Positions 14,725-23,249 of a stretch of 27,289 nucleotides of DNA are shown in pieces (within the stretch, counting starts at the first letter, position 1; each line of letters starts with the position of its first letter). Source of the stretch: Clostridia bacterium (lineage in GTDB: Bacteria > Bacillota_A > Clostridia > Oscillospirales > CAG-272); NCBI GenBank assembly GCA_017453335.1, contig JAFTKI010000039.1, positions 1-27,289 on the forward strand, read 5' to 3'. The notes beneath the pieces are model-generated. The model had not been told where the DNA came from and did no database searches. It saw nothing but the letters and a program-made list of their open reading frames with translations. A program made the position numbers and the translations under genes.

Positions 14725-15250
14725 GGAGCAAGAAGCTGTAAAGGAAACAGCCGAGGTAAAACCCGAGAAGACAGAAAAGAAAAAAACGAAAAAAAGCGAG
14801 GCTGAGCTTGCGGCTTGCCGTAAGGAGCTGGAGGCACAAACCGAAAAGTGCAAGGAATATGAAGATCGTTATTTGCGTATGATGGCAGAGTACGATAACT
14901 TCCGCAAACGCAGTGCCAAGGAAAAGGAAGGCGTTTGGGCAGATGCTTATGCCGATTGTATTGCAAACCTGTTGCCGATTTTGGATAACTTAGAGCGCGC
15001 CGAAAAGTGCGATAATCTGGACGGCTTGAAAAAAGGTCTTGAGATGACCTCAAAGGCCTTTGACGATGCACTTGCGAAGATGGGAATCACCGAGATCGAA
15101 ACCAAGACCTTCGATCCCAACCTGCATAACGCTGTGATGCACATCGAGGATGAATCCTTTGGAGAATCCGAGATCGTGGAGGTATTCCAGAAGGGATACG
15201 TCAAGGGCGACAAGGTGATCCGCTACGCAATGGTAAAGGTTGCAAATTAA
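14696..15250 (+). CDS. grpE: Nucleotide exchange factor GrpE
   Basis: This 184-residue cytoplasmic protein releases ADP from DnaK. A Glu/Lys-rich disordered N-terminus (about 1-38) leads into a long coiled coil (about 39-80, KELEAQTEKCKEYEDRYLRM). Then come AEYDNFRKR and the beta-wing domain ending FQKGYVKGDKVIRYAMVKVAN, the GrpE signature. ATG 14696 has GGAGG 8 bases upstream, inside the hrcA coding end. It is followed by dnaK after a 52-base A/T-rich gap with no terminator. Confidence 0.97.
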   Translation: MEEMKTTAAEEQEAVKETAEVKPEKTEKKKTKKSEAELAACRKELEAQTEKCKEYEDRYLRMMAEYDNFRKRSAKEKEGVWADAYADCIANLLPILDNLERAEKCDNLDGLKKGLEMTSKAFDDALAKMGITEIETKTFDPNLHNAVMHIEDESFGESEIVEVFQKGYVKGDKVIRYAMVKVAN

Positions 15251-15302
15251 CTGCGAATACAGTTTATAAATTATTTGAAATAGATTTGGAGGAATTTTTA
15301 TT

Positions 15303-17129
15303 ATGGGAAAAATTATTGGAATTGACCTTGGTACCACAAACTCTTGTGTTGCCGTATACGAAGGCTCCGAGCCGATCGTAATCCCGAACCCCGAAGGAGC
15401 AAGAACAACACCTTCCGTTGTTGCTTTTTCCAAGACCGGCGAGAGAATGGTTGGTCAGGTAGCAAAGAGACAGTCGATCACCAACCCCGACCGCACCATC
15501 ATTTCGATCAAGCGCGAGATGGGTACAGGCTACAAGAAGACCATCGACGATAAGGCATACACTCCTCAGGAGATCTCGGCAATGGTACTGCAGAAGCTGA
15601 AGGCTGACGCGGAAAGCTATCTCGGGACCACCGTTTCTCAGGCGGTTATCACGGTTCCCGCATACTTCTCGGATGCACAGCGTCAGGCAACCAAGGACGC
15701 AGGTAAGATCGCAGGTCTTGAGGTGCTTCGTATCATCAACGAGCCTACTGCTGCCGCTTTGGCTTACGGTATGGATAAGGAAGCAAACCAGAAGATCATG
15801 GTATTTGACTTGGGCGGAGGAACCTTCGACGTATCCTTGCTTGAGATCGCTGACGGTGTATTTGAAGTGCTGGCTACCAACGGTGACACCCGTCTTGGCG
15901 GGGACGACTTCGACCAGAGAATCATCGATTGGATGGCAGACAGCTTCCAGAGAGAAAACGGCGTAGATCTGCGCCGCGACAAGATGGTTCTGCAAAGACT
16001 CCGCGATGCCGCAGAGAAGGCAAAGATCGAGCTTTCGGGTATGGCAAGCACATCCATCAACCTGCCCTTTATCACCGCAACCGCAGAGGGCCCCTTGCAC
16101 TTTGAGGCAACCCTGACACGTGCGGAATTTGATAAGATCACCGCAGATCTGGTTGAGAGAACCATGATCCCCACCAAAAAGGCACTGGCAGACGCAGGAT
16201 TGAACGTAAATCAGATCGACAAGGTTCTTCTGGTTGGCGGTTCTACCCGTATTCCTGCCGTTCAGGAGGCTGTTAAGAAGTTCATCGGCAAAGAACCCTT
16301 CAAGGGCATCAACCCCGACGAGTGCGTAGCCATCGGCGCCGCAATTCAGGGCGGTGTGCTTGGCGGCGAGGTCAAGGATCTTCTGCTTCTGGACGTTACG
16401 CCTCTTTCTCTGGGTATCGAGACCTTGGGCGGTGTGTTCAACCGTATCATCGACCGTAACACCACCATCCCCGTAAAGAAGAGCCAGGTTTACTCCACGG
16501 CTGCAGACGGTCAGACCTCGGTAGAGATCCACGTGCTGCAGGGTGAGCGTGAAATGGCAGCAAATAACACCACGCTGGGTCGCTTCATTCTGGACGGTAT
16601 CGCACCTGCTCCCAGAGGCGTTCCTCAGATCGAGGTTTCCTTTGATATCGATGCAAACGGTATCGTAAACGTAACCGCAACCGATAAGGGAACGGGTAAG
16701 GAACAGCACATCACCATCACCTCCTCCACCAACATGAGCCAGGAGGATATCGATCGTGCTGTGAAGGATGCTGAGAAGTATGCAGAGGAAGATAAGAAGG
16801 CAAAGGAGGCCGTTGATGTAAAGAACCGTGCCGAGTCCATGATCTTCCAGAGCGAAAAGACGCTGACCGAGCTTGGCGACAAGGCAGATCCCGCCGATGT
16901 ACAAGAGGTGAAGAATGCGATTGAGAAGCTGAAGGAAACCATTAAGAGCGGTGATACCGAGGCGATCAAGGCAGACACCGAGGCTGTGGAGAAGGCGTTC
17001 TATAAGATCTCCGAAAAGCTGTACGCACAGCAGCAGGCACAGGGCGGCGACGCAGGTGCCGACAACGGTGCTGACGGTCAGGACGGAACCTACTACAACG
17101 CAAACTTCGAGGATAACTCAAATCAATAA
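15303..17129 (+). CDS. dnaK: Chaperone protein DnaK (Hsp70)
   Basis: This 608-residue Hsp70 has the ATPase motifs [14 protein letters not shown] near the start, [15 protein letters not shown], and [14 protein letters not shown]. The linker [16 protein letters not shown] leads to the substrate-binding beta domain ([12 protein letters not shown]) and a helical lid. The C-terminal tail is Gly/Asp/Asn-rich and ends [12 protein letters not shown], without the EEVD-like ends of eukaryotic forms. It refolds proteins in cycles with DnaJ and GrpE, encoded on either side. GGAGG lies 10 bases before ATG 15303. Confidence 0.99.
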   Translation: MGKIIGIDLGTTNSCVAVYEGSEPIVIPNPEGARTTPSVVAFSKTGERMVGQVAKRQSITNPDRTIISIKREMGTGYKKTIDDKAYTPQEISAMVLQKLKADAESYLGTTVSQAVITVPAYFSDAQRQATKDAGKIAGLEVLRIINEPTAAALAYGMDKEANQKIMVFDLGGGTFDVSLLEIADGVFEVLATNGDTRLGGDDFDQRIIDWMADSFQRENGVDLRRDKMVLQRLRDAAEKAKIELSGMASTSINLPFITATAEGPLHFEATLTRAEFDKITADLVERTMIPTKKALADAGLNVNQIDKVLLVGGSTRIPAVQEAVKKFIGKEPFKGINPDECVAIGAAIQGGVLGGEVKDLLLLDVTPLSLGIETLGGVFNRIIDRNTTIPVKKSQVYSTAADGQTSVEIHVLQGEREMAANNTTLGRFILDGIAPAPRGVPQIEVSFDIDANGIVNVTATDKGTGKEQHITITSSTNMSQEDIDRAVKDAEKYAEEDKKAKEAVDVKNRAESMIFQSEKTLTELGDKADPADVQEVKNAIEKLKETIKSGDTEAIKADTEAVEKAFYKISEKLYAQQQAQGGDAGADNGADGQDGTYYNANFEDNSNQ

Positions 17130-17137
17130 GACCTGTT

Positions 17138-17276
17138 TGACCGTGTAAACGGTCAGCGCATGCCGTCCCGGCGGATTTTTCCGCAGGGACGGCTATGGTC
17201 GTAATTTAACAAATTCCAAAAATGCTGAAAAAGGGTGCGAGGAAGCATCCTTTGAAAAAAAGAATCCTTCCTCGCA
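17138..17276 (+). other. Three consecutive hairpins between dnaK and dnaJ
   Basis: The 173-base gap holds TGACCGT/ACGGTCA (17138-17144 with 17149-17155). It then holds a 13-bp stem with one mismatch (17162-17174 with 17181-17193), and TGCGAGGAAG/CTTCCTCGCA (17236-17245 with 17267-17276). None has a proper U tract. Processing or attenuation that sets dnaK above dnaJ is a plausible role. Confidence 0.6.
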
Positions 17277-17302
17277 ATCTTTCACAATAAAAGAGGTTTA
17301 AT

Positions 17303-18442
17303 ATGGCAGACAAAAGAGACTATTATGAGGTTTTGGGCGTTGACAAAAATGCCGATGCGGGAACCTTGAAACGAGCATATTATAAGCTGGCAAAGCAATA
17401 TCATCCCGATACCAATCCCGGTGATAAGGTTGCCGAGGAAAAATTCAAGGAAGCAAACGAAGCCTACGAGATCCTGTCCGATCCCGAGAAAAAGGCGAAG
17501 TACGACCAGTTCGGCCATGCCGCATTCGATCCTTCGATGGGCGGCGGTCAGGGCGGCTTCGGCGGATTTGGAGGGTTCGGCGGCTTTGAGGATATCGAAG
17601 ACATTTTGGGCGGAATGTTCGGCGGTGCATTTGGCGGCAGTAGCCGCCGCACAAGAAACGGCCCCGTTGCGGGCGACGATATCGGCGCGAGCGTGACCAT
17701 CACCTTTGAGGAAGCGGCTTTTGGCGTAAAAAAGGACATTTCCTACAACCGTATCTGCAAGTGCCGCGATTGTAACGGAGCGGGAGGCAGTGACGTGCAG
17801 ACCTGTAGTACCTGCCGTGGAAGCGGACAGGTGACTCGTGTACAACGGGTGGGCGGTATGGCGTTCCAATCCTCCTCGCCCTGTGATGCTTGCCACGGAA
17901 CGGGTAAAAAGATCAAAAATGTCTGCAACACCTGCCGCGGAAGCGGACAGACGCGTGAAAATAAGCGGTTGACCGTATCGATCCCTGCGGGTATTGATAA
18001 CGGCGAACGCATTGCGTTGCGCGGACAGGGAAATGACGGACGGAACGGCGGTCCCAGCGGAGATTTGATCATCGGTGTTTCGGTGCGTCCTCACAACGTT
18101 TTCGAGCGTGACGGCTACAATATCTACTGTGATGTTCCTCTGACGGTTGCCGAGGCTACCCTGGGAGCCGAGATCAGCGTTCCCACGCTGGAGGAAAACG
18201 CAAAGCACACCATTCCCGAAGGTACTCAGCCGGGAACGAGATTTACCTTGAAGGGGAAGGGAATTCCATACGTCAACGGAAACGGAAAGCGCGGCGACCT
18301 GATCTTCCGCGTTACGGTGGAGATCCCCAAGGGACTCAATGAAAAGCAAAAGGATGCGATGCGAGCCTTTGCCGATAGCTGCGGCGAGAGCAACTATGCA
18401 AAGCGTAAGCAATTTTTCAAAAAGATCTTCGGACAAAAATAA
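17303..18442 (+). CDS. dnaJ: Chaperone protein DnaJ
   Basis: This 379-residue type I Hsp40 stimulates DnaK ATPase and delivers substrates. The J domain (about 5-70) has the HPD triad at residues 34-36. A Gly/Phe-rich region follows (GGFGGFGGFGGF, about 75-100). Then come four CxxCxGxG zinc-binding repeats (CRDCNGAG, CSTCRGSG, CDACHGTG, CNTCRGSG). The C-terminal substrate-binding domains end the protein. All canonical elements are present. AAGAGG lies 6 bases before ATG 17303. prmA follows after 21 bases, so both are on one transcript. Confidence 0.98.
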   Translation: MADKRDYYEVLGVDKNADAGTLKRAYYKLAKQYHPDTNPGDKVAEEKFKEANEAYEILSDPEKKAKYDQFGHAAFDPSMGGGQGGFGGFGGFGGFEDIEDILGGMFGGAFGGSSRRTRNGPVAGDDIGASVTITFEEAAFGVKKDISYNRICKCRDCNGAGGSDVQTCSTCRGSGQVTRVQRVGGMAFQSSSPCDACHGTGKKIKNVCNTCRGSGQTRENKRLTVSIPAGIDNGERIALRGQGNDGRNGGPSGDLIIGVSVRPHNVFERDGYNIYCDVPLTVAEATLGAEISVPTLEENAKHTIPEGTQPGTRFTLKGKGIPYVNGNGKRGDLIFRVTVEIPKGLNEKQKDAMRAFADSCGESNYAKRKQFFKKIFGQK

Positions 18443-18463
18443 CACGAAGGGAAGGACTTTTAC

Positions 18464-19420
18464 ATGATGGACAAGGATTATGCCTGCGGCGACTACGGCA
18501 CCGACACACAATGGACACAGATCCGTGTAACCGTTCCTCTTGCACAGCTGGACGAGCTTACCGCGATCATGAGTATGGTTTCCAACAACCTGCAGATCGA
18601 GGATTACAGCGATATCGATCTGAAGACCTGTTATGGGGATCTGATCGACGAGAGCATCCTGAATGCCGACAAGACCATTGCTTCGGTTTCGGTCTATCTG
18701 CCGAGCGAGAGAAGTGTTCCCGAATGTATCGCGTTTTTGCGTGAGAGATTTGCTCAAACGGGACTTAGCGATGCCAAGCTGGAAACGGTTGGCGTGAATG
18801 AAGAGGATTGGGCAAACTCCTGGAAAGCGTATTATAAGCCGATCAAGATCGGAAGCCGCTTGGTGATCGTTCCCGCATGGGAAAAATACGAGGCGGCAGA
18901 GGGAGAACTGATCGTGCGTATGGATCCCGGAATGGCGTTCGGTACGGGTACCCATGAAACAACACGTCTGGTGATCCGTATGCTGGAAAAGTATACCAAG
19001 CCGGGTTGCCGTATGCTCGATGTGGGAACCGGAAGCGGAATTCTTGCCATTTGTGCCTCCCGTCTGGGGGCAGGGGAGTGCCGTGCTTACGATATCGATC
19101 CCATGGCGGTTCGCGTTGCAAATGAAAACATCAAGGACAGCGGACTGCCCAACATCACCTGTGAGGTGTCGGATCTGTTGAAGCAAGCCGACAGAAGTAA
19201 GCCCTACGACCTGATCTGTGCCAACATCGTTGCCGACATTATCATTCGGATGACGCCCGATGTATCTCCCTTTATGCACGAGAGCACTGTGCTTTTGGCA
19301 TCGGGAATTATTTCCGAGCGAGCCGATGATGTGATCGACTGCTTTGAGGCGAACGGCTACAAGATCGTTGAAAAGCTGGAGGACAACGGCTGGTGCGGTC
19401 TGGCGGTTATGAAAAAATAA
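18464..19420 (+). CDS. prmA: Ribosomal protein L11 methyltransferase
   Basis: This 318-residue SAM-dependent methyltransferase modifies ribosomal protein L11. An N-terminal alpha/beta L11-recognition domain (about 15-110) precedes the class I methyltransferase fold. MDPGMAFGTGTHETT (153-167) and the SAM loop LDVGTGSGILA (185-195) are followed by YDIDPMAV and the catalytic-site ICANIVADI (251-259). Placement after dnaJ is typical of Firmicutes, where rsmE often comes next, but rsmE is absent here. AAGGA lies 7 bases before ATG 18464. I see no terminator after it. A strong promoter for the next gene starts 39 bases downstream. Confidence 0.96.
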   Translation: MMDKDYACGDYGTDTQWTQIRVTVPLAQLDELTAIMSMVSNNLQIEDYSDIDLKTCYGDLIDESILNADKTIASVSVYLPSERSVPECIAFLRERFAQTGLSDAKLETVGVNEEDWANSWKAYYKPIKIGSRLVIVPAWEKYEAAEGELIVRMDPGMAFGTGTHETTRLVIRMLEKYTKPGCRMLDVGTGSGILAICASRLGAGECRAYDIDPMAVRVANENIKDSGLPNITCEVSDLLKQADRSKPYDLICANIVADIIIRMTPDVSPFMHESTVLLASGIISERADDVIDCFEANGYKIVEKLEDNGWCGLAVMKK

Positions 19421-19458
19421 AGAGATAAGAGATACGGGGGGGTATTTATTTGTTTTGC

Positions 19459-19487
19459 TTGACAAGAAATGGAAAATGGTGTATAAT
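19459..19487 (+). promoter_or_regulatory. Consensus promoter of the sugar-isomerase-like gene
   Basis: TTGACA (19459-19464), a 17-base spacer and TATAAT (19482-19487) match consensus exactly. A G7 run (19436-19442) lies 16 bases upstream of the -35. Confidence 0.9.
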
Positions 19488-19519
19488 AGGGTCATCAGAA
19501 ACCGAAAGGATTGAGAAAC

Positions 19520-20320
19520 ATGAAAAGAAAACTTGGTATTATCGCAAGCTGCTGTATGCCTGTTATGAGTGAGCTTGATGCTCTGGCCGAGATCAAGGCT
19601 GCAGGATTTGATTGCTTTTTTACGGGACGCTATACAAGAGAAGACATTGCCGCTTTGAGAAAAAGAGCCGATGAGGTTGGCTTGGAGTTTGAAACCATCC
19701 ATGCACCGTTTGCAAACATCAACGCAATGTGGTTGCCCGGAATGGCGTATCTGGATGTTTATGACAAAATGGAGCAGTCGATCGATTCTGCCGCAGAATT
19801 TGGAATTCCCACTGTGGTTACCCATCTGTCCAGCGGCTGGAACGCACCCGAGATCACCGAGCTGGGACTTGCTCGATTTGACGAGCTGGTGATTCGTGCA
19901 GAGAAGCGCGGTGTGACCTTGGCGTTTGAGAATCTGCGCAAGATCGGTAACCTTGCCTACATCGCCGACCGCTATGAAAACATGAAGCACGTTGGCTTCT
20001 GCTATGACTGGGGACACGAGCATTGCTACACCAAAACGGTGGATTGGATGGATATCTACTGCCGCCGTGTTGCTTGCACGCACATCCACGACAACCATGG
20101 CAGAGGAGAAGCGAAAACGGGCGACCCCGACCAGCATTTGTTGCCGTTTGACGGAAACGTTGACTATGCGCACATCATGAGAAAGATCGAGCAATATGAC
20201 TACACAGGGCCTTTGACGCTGGAGGTTGGTATGTCCGCAACCGAGGAATACAAGAAAATGACTCCCCGCGCCTTTTTGGATGATTGCTACGCGCGCATCA
20301 AGAAAATTTCGGAACTGTAA
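19520..20320 (+). CDS. Sugar phosphate isomerase/epimerase-family TIM-barrel protein
   Basis: This 266-residue protein is an AP-endonuclease-2/xylose-isomerase-like barrel. Metal and catalytic candidates are well placed: H61 (TIHAPF), H102 (VTHLSS), E137 (LAFENLR), D163 and H166 (CYDWGHEH), H188 and H193 (HIHDNHGR) and E235 (LEVGM). Family members isomerise or epimerise keto sugars, inosose or hydroxypyruvate-like compounds. The sequence does not identify the substrate, and the neighbours give no sugar pathway. ATG 19520 has AAAGGA 9 bases upstream. A TTG at 19511 was rejected because it abuts that site. It has its own strong promoter and a terminator shared with the convergent gene. Confidence 0.87.
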   Translation: MKRKLGIIASCCMPVMSELDALAEIKAAGFDCFFTGRYTREDIAALRKRADEVGLEFETIHAPFANINAMWLPGMAYLDVYDKMEQSIDSAAEFGIPTVVTHLSSGWNAPEITELGLARFDELVIRAEKRGVTLAFENLRKIGNLAYIADRYENMKHVGFCYDWGHEHCYTKTVDWMDIYCRRVACTHIHDNHGRGEAKTGDPDQHLLPFDGNVDYAHIMRKIEQYDYTGPLTLEVGMSATEEYKKMTPRAFLDDCYARIKKISEL

Positions 20321-20323
20321 TAG

Positions 20324-20364
20324 AATAACACACGGCAACCGCTTGGCGGTTGCCGTGTGTTATT
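20324..20364. terminator. Bidirectional terminator between convergent genes
   Basis: A perfect 19-bp stem (20324-20342 with 20346-20364) with a 3-base loop lies between the stop at 20320 and the opposite-strand stop at 20368. The AATAAC/GTTATT ends supply T-rich stretches on both strands. Confidence 0.85.
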
Positions 20365-20367
20365 TTA

Positions 20368-21672
20368 TCAAAACTTCAATTCGTCCAATATACCCAGATC
20401 CCAAGCAAGGCGGGGAAGTACGTATTTGTCACGAATGTCCTTGGAGGTCTTAAAGGTCATGGGGACCAATGCTTCATCAATTCCGATATCCGCTGCGGTC
20501 TTGGGCGCCTTGATGCTGTCCATCAAAGCGTTCAATTCTTCGTAGGAGGGAAGCTCCTCGTCGATGATCTTCAGAATGTTCTCCCAGTTGGAGAGGATGA
20601 TCTCCAAGCGCTTTGCATGAGCGGCGGGATCGTATTTCTTTTCTTTCTTTTCCAAAGCGATCATCGAGTCGGCTGCTGTACCCAAAAATTCCTTCAGCTC
20701 TGCGTTGTACGCATCAAGATCAAACTGCTTTACATAAGCCAACGCCTTTTCGCGGTCGGGCGTGATCGCCTTGATCTGATCATAGATCTTTGCGGCATAC
20801 AGCGTACCGATCGCACATTGGATACCGTGGAAATCAATGGGCGTACCAAACTCCAATCCGCGCATATCCCAAACGTGTGAAATGTAATGCTCGGCACCCG
20901 ATGCGGGGCGGCTGATCTCGGCATAGTTCATGGCAATTCCGCTGAGCACCAAGCCCTCAAACACTGCTTCCACGGCAGATTCCTCGCGGTCAAGAAGTCC
21001 TGCGGCGTGATCCACGCACTTTTTCAGCGCAGCCTTCACGGTGCTTGCAATGGTGGGGCAGAAGTACTCGCCGTTGATCAGGTTGGAGATTCTCCATTCG
21101 CAAATGCTGATGTATTTTGCCAGCATATCGCCAAGTCCCGATACCATCATTTTCACGGGAGCTGTCTTTACGATATCGATATCACCGATGATCACATTAG
21201 GGCATTTGGTGGAAAGCGAGATCTTCAAGCCATCTCTTGCCATCGAGGAGGATGCCGAAGCGTATCCGTCCATCGAGGGAGCGGTACCAACGATGATGTA
21301 GGGGTGATTGGAGATCTTGCAAAGGATCTTACCGATATCATTGAGTACACCCGAGCCAACGCCCACGATCAGATCGCAGGTGCTGTCATAGTGCATCATC
21401 AAGGATCCAACCGCCTCTTCGTTGGGTTCAAGCTCTGCCGTTGCAAACACATATTTGGTGTAAGCAATTTTGCTTTGCTCAAGAATCTGTGCCACACGCA
21501 CACCTGCCACCGCATCGGTGTTGGGATCGGCAAACACGAATACCTTTTTTGCGTTGTATCTTGCAATGACCTCGGGGAGCTTTTCGATCACGCCCTTGCC
21601 GATGATCACATCGTCCAGCATAGCCTTATGAAGCTTGCCGCAATCACATTGAAATTCAGCTTGAAAAACCAT
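20368..21672 (-). CDS. sn-glycerol-1-phosphate dehydrogenase (AraM/EgsA-like)
   Basis: This 434-residue NAD(P)-dependent, metal-dependent dehydrogenase reduces dihydroxyacetone phosphate to sn-glycerol-1-phosphate. The nucleotide-binding loop is LIVGVGSGVLNDIGK (101-115), followed by TAPSMDGYAS (130-139). Metal ligands expected at D182 (SGLGD), H262 (GAEH) and H282 (FHG) are all present. In Bacillus the related AraM feeds a glyceryl-phosphate prenyl lipid or sits in the arabinose operon, and no arabinose gene is seen here. ATG at 21670-21672 has AAAGGAG 7 bases upstream. It is transcribed alone from its own promoter, and other polyol dehydrogenase roles remain possible. Confidence 0.88.
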   Translation of the reverse strand: MVFQAEFQCDCGKLHKAMLDDVIIGKGVIEKLPEVIARYNAKKVFVFADPNTDAVAGVRVAQILEQSKIAYTKYVFATAELEPNEEAVGSLMMHYDSTCDLIVGVGSGVLNDIGKILCKISNHPYIIVGTAPSMDGYASASSSMARDGLKISLSTKCPNVIIGDIDIVKTAPVKMMVSGLGDMLAKYISICEWRISNLINGEYFCPTIASTVKAALKKCVDHAAGLLDREESAVEAVFEGLVLSGIAMNYAEISRPASGAEHYISHVWDMRGLEFGTPIDFHGIQCAIGTLYAAKIYDQIKAITPDREKALAYVKQFDLDAYNAELKEFLGTAADSMIALEKKEKKYDPAAHAKRLEIILSNWENILKIIDEELPSYEELNALMDSIKAPKTAADIGIDEALVPMTFKTSKDIRDKYVLPRLAWDLGILDELKF

Positions 21673-21708
21673 TTTGATTCTCCTTTGGATAACTTTTTTA
21701 CGTTTATT

Positions 21709-21737
21709 ATTATAGCATATTTTGAATATTTTGACAA
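21709..21737 (-). promoter_or_regulatory. Promoter of the glycerol-1-phosphate dehydrogenase gene
   Basis: On the minus strand TTGTCA (21732-21737), a 17-base spacer and TATAAT (21709-21714), with TGC just before the -10 (extended). The -35 lies inside the palindrome at 21731-21748. Confidence 0.8.
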
Positions 21738-21748
21738 GTACCTGTCAA
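21731..21748. promoter_or_regulatory. 18-bp near-perfect palindrome over the -35 (candidate operator)
   Basis: TTGACAAGTACCTGTCAA is a dyad with one imperfect pair around central GTAC. It overlaps the -35 of the dehydrogenase promoter, so a repressor site is likely. The regulator is unknown. Confidence 0.45.
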
Positions 21749-21780
21749 AAAACAATCGAAAAAGATTTGACCGATCGAAA

Positions 21781-23082
21781 TCAGGTACTTTGCTTTGCGC
21801 GTCGGCGTCTTTCTTCCTTTTGCGCCCTCACGATCTTATAAAGCTCTTCGGTTGCCAGCCGCGTTTTGGCAACGATGGCATCTTTTCCTTTCGGGAAACA
21901 GTAATACAGCTCCTTCTGATTGCCGATGCAGATCACATCGCCCAGCTCATACCAATAAAAGTCGGCGTTGAGGCTGTAGGAGGCGGTGGGACGCTGAGAA
22001 TAGTTCAACTCACCGTCACAGCCTACCAAAGAAAATCCGCTTGCATCGTGCGAAAGCCGTCCTTCGCCCACGCGGAAGAGTGCCTTCGTATCCACCATCA
22101 TGTAAATATCCACGGCACAGTCAAGCCGATAACTGCCGCTTTCCAGCTCGCGGCGAGCCTCTGCTCTTTGCCAAGCAAACCAATCGGGAATGTGCGGAAA
22201 TTCGGTATTTCCTTCGGTTGCGTGCAGCTCTCCGTATTCATCCATGCTGTATTGCTTTTTACATGCAAGACAGGTCAGCGTAACGCCTTCTCCGTGCATC
22301 TCGCCTTCCTTGCCGCACGCGGGGCATTTGTAAAGCACGCGGTGCAAGCCCTCGGCGCGGTACGGCTCGTCAATGCGGATGTTGTTTTCCTTTTGCCACC
22401 GGAAGGCATCAAACGAAAATTCCTTTTTCAGGATTTCGTTGATCTCCTCTGCACTTTTTGCCTCAATCTCCTCGGGGGAGAGCAGATATGTCACATCGGC
22501 ACTGATCGGCACACGGCGTTTTTTCAAATTGTTAAAGAGCGGTTGGCGGGCATACGCTCCGTGGGTTTCGATCATGATCACGGGAACACCCAGCATCTTC
22601 ACGCACTGCCCAAGGCTTTCGGGCAATACCGTCGCGGTGCCGTCGAAGGAGTAGCCTGCCTCGGGGAAGAGCAGAACCGAGCTTTTTAGCTCTTTCACGG
22701 TGTAAACCATATTGTGAACAAGGCTGATATCAAAGGTGAATTTCTTGGTGGGAATACATCCAAGCTGACGCATCAGCCAATTTTTGCCGACAAATCCATC
22801 GGTGGTGCAGACCACATTGAAACGGCGTGGGAACAGGACTGTAGAGGCGATCTCCAGATCCAAGAAACAGGAATGATTCATCAGAACAAGACACGGCTCT
22901 TTCTTTCCAAGCTTTTCCATGCCGTTCTTTTTGACCTTGAAATGGGTAGCCATCAGCTCGGGGATCGAGAGCAAACGCAGCAAAATACGCCAAAACAGCT
23001 TTTGACGCAACGGTTTTATCGGCTTCGGACGCTCCATCGACATGACCTCGGCGTAGGTTTTCGTTTTACATTTGATTTTCAA
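21781..23082 (-). CDS. 1-acylglycerol-3-phosphate O-acyltransferase-like protein with C-terminal zinc ribbon
   Basis: This 433-residue PlsC-type protein carries the acyltransferase motifs NHSCFLD (HX4D, H70 to D75), TTDGFVGKNW, and LFPEAGYSFDGT (138-149). They occupy about residues 40-225. Two CxxC pairs (C253/C256 and C271/C274) follow and suggest a zinc ribbon. An uncharacterised basic-ended domain runs to the C-terminus. It probably acylates a glycerol-phosphate lipid at the membrane, and the extra domain is unusual for plain PlsC (about 200-250 residues). I chose TTG (minus, at 23080-23082) because AAAGGAGG lies 9 bases upstream. An ATG 15 codons downstream (MERPK) has GAGG 8 bases before it and is possible. 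Confidence 0.85.
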   Translation of the reverse strand: MKIKCKTKTYAEVMSMERPKPIKPLRQKLFWRILLRLLSIPELMATHFKVKKNGMEKLGKKEPCLVLMNHSCFLDLEIASTVLFPRRFNVVCTTDGFVGKNWLMRQLGCIPTKKFTFDISLVHNMVYTVKELKSSVLLFPEAGYSFDGTATVLPESLGQCVKMLGVPVIMIETHGAYARQPLFNNLKKRRVPISADVTYLLSPEEIEAKSAEEINEILKKEFSFDAFRWQKENNIRIDEPYRAEGLHRVLYKCPACGKEGEMHGEGVTLTCLACKKQYSMDEYGELHATEGNTEFPHIPDWFAWQRAEARRELESGSYRLDCAVDIYMMVDTKALFRVGEGRLSHDASGFSLVGCDGELNYSQRPTASYSLNADFYWYELGDVICIGNQKELYYCFPKGKDAIVAKTRLATEELYKIVRAQKEERRRRAKQST

Positions 23083-23144
23083 TAGCGAAGTCCTCCTTTG
23101 CAGGAAATATATCATAATTGCAAAAATATTCAACTGTTGCTTTT

Positions 23145-23173
23145 ATTATAGCATAAAAGGAGAAAAAGTGCAA
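23145..23173 (-). promoter_or_regulatory. Promoter of the acyltransferase gene
   Basis: On the minus strand TTGCAC (23168-23173), a 17-base spacer and TATAAT (23145-23150) with TGC before it. It is back to back with the HAD gene promoter on the other strand, with 16 bases between the two -35 boxes. Confidence 0.8.
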
Positions 23174-23189
23174 CGGTTTTTTAAAAGAC

Positions 23190-23218
23190 TTGCAAAAACA
23201 GTGCGATTATGCTATAAT
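23190..23218 (+). promoter_or_regulatory. Promoter of the HAD phosphatase gene
   Basis: TTGCAA (23190-23195), a 17-base spacer and TATAAT (23213-23218), with extended TGC. Confidence 0.8.
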
Positions 23219-23249
23219 CATGAGGATAAGAAGTGAAAGGAAACGACAC

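Noticed and set aside
19520..20320. Endonuclease IV (Nfo)
   Set aside because: It has the same fold, but the length and motifs fit sugar isomerase/epimerase relatives and several Nfo DNA-binding signatures are not visible.
17282..20338. A 1018-codon open frame on the minus strand across dnaJ, prmA and the isomerase gene
   Set aside because: It is antisense to three clear genes, has low-complexity composition, shows no domain and has no ribosome site. It is a codon-bias shadow.
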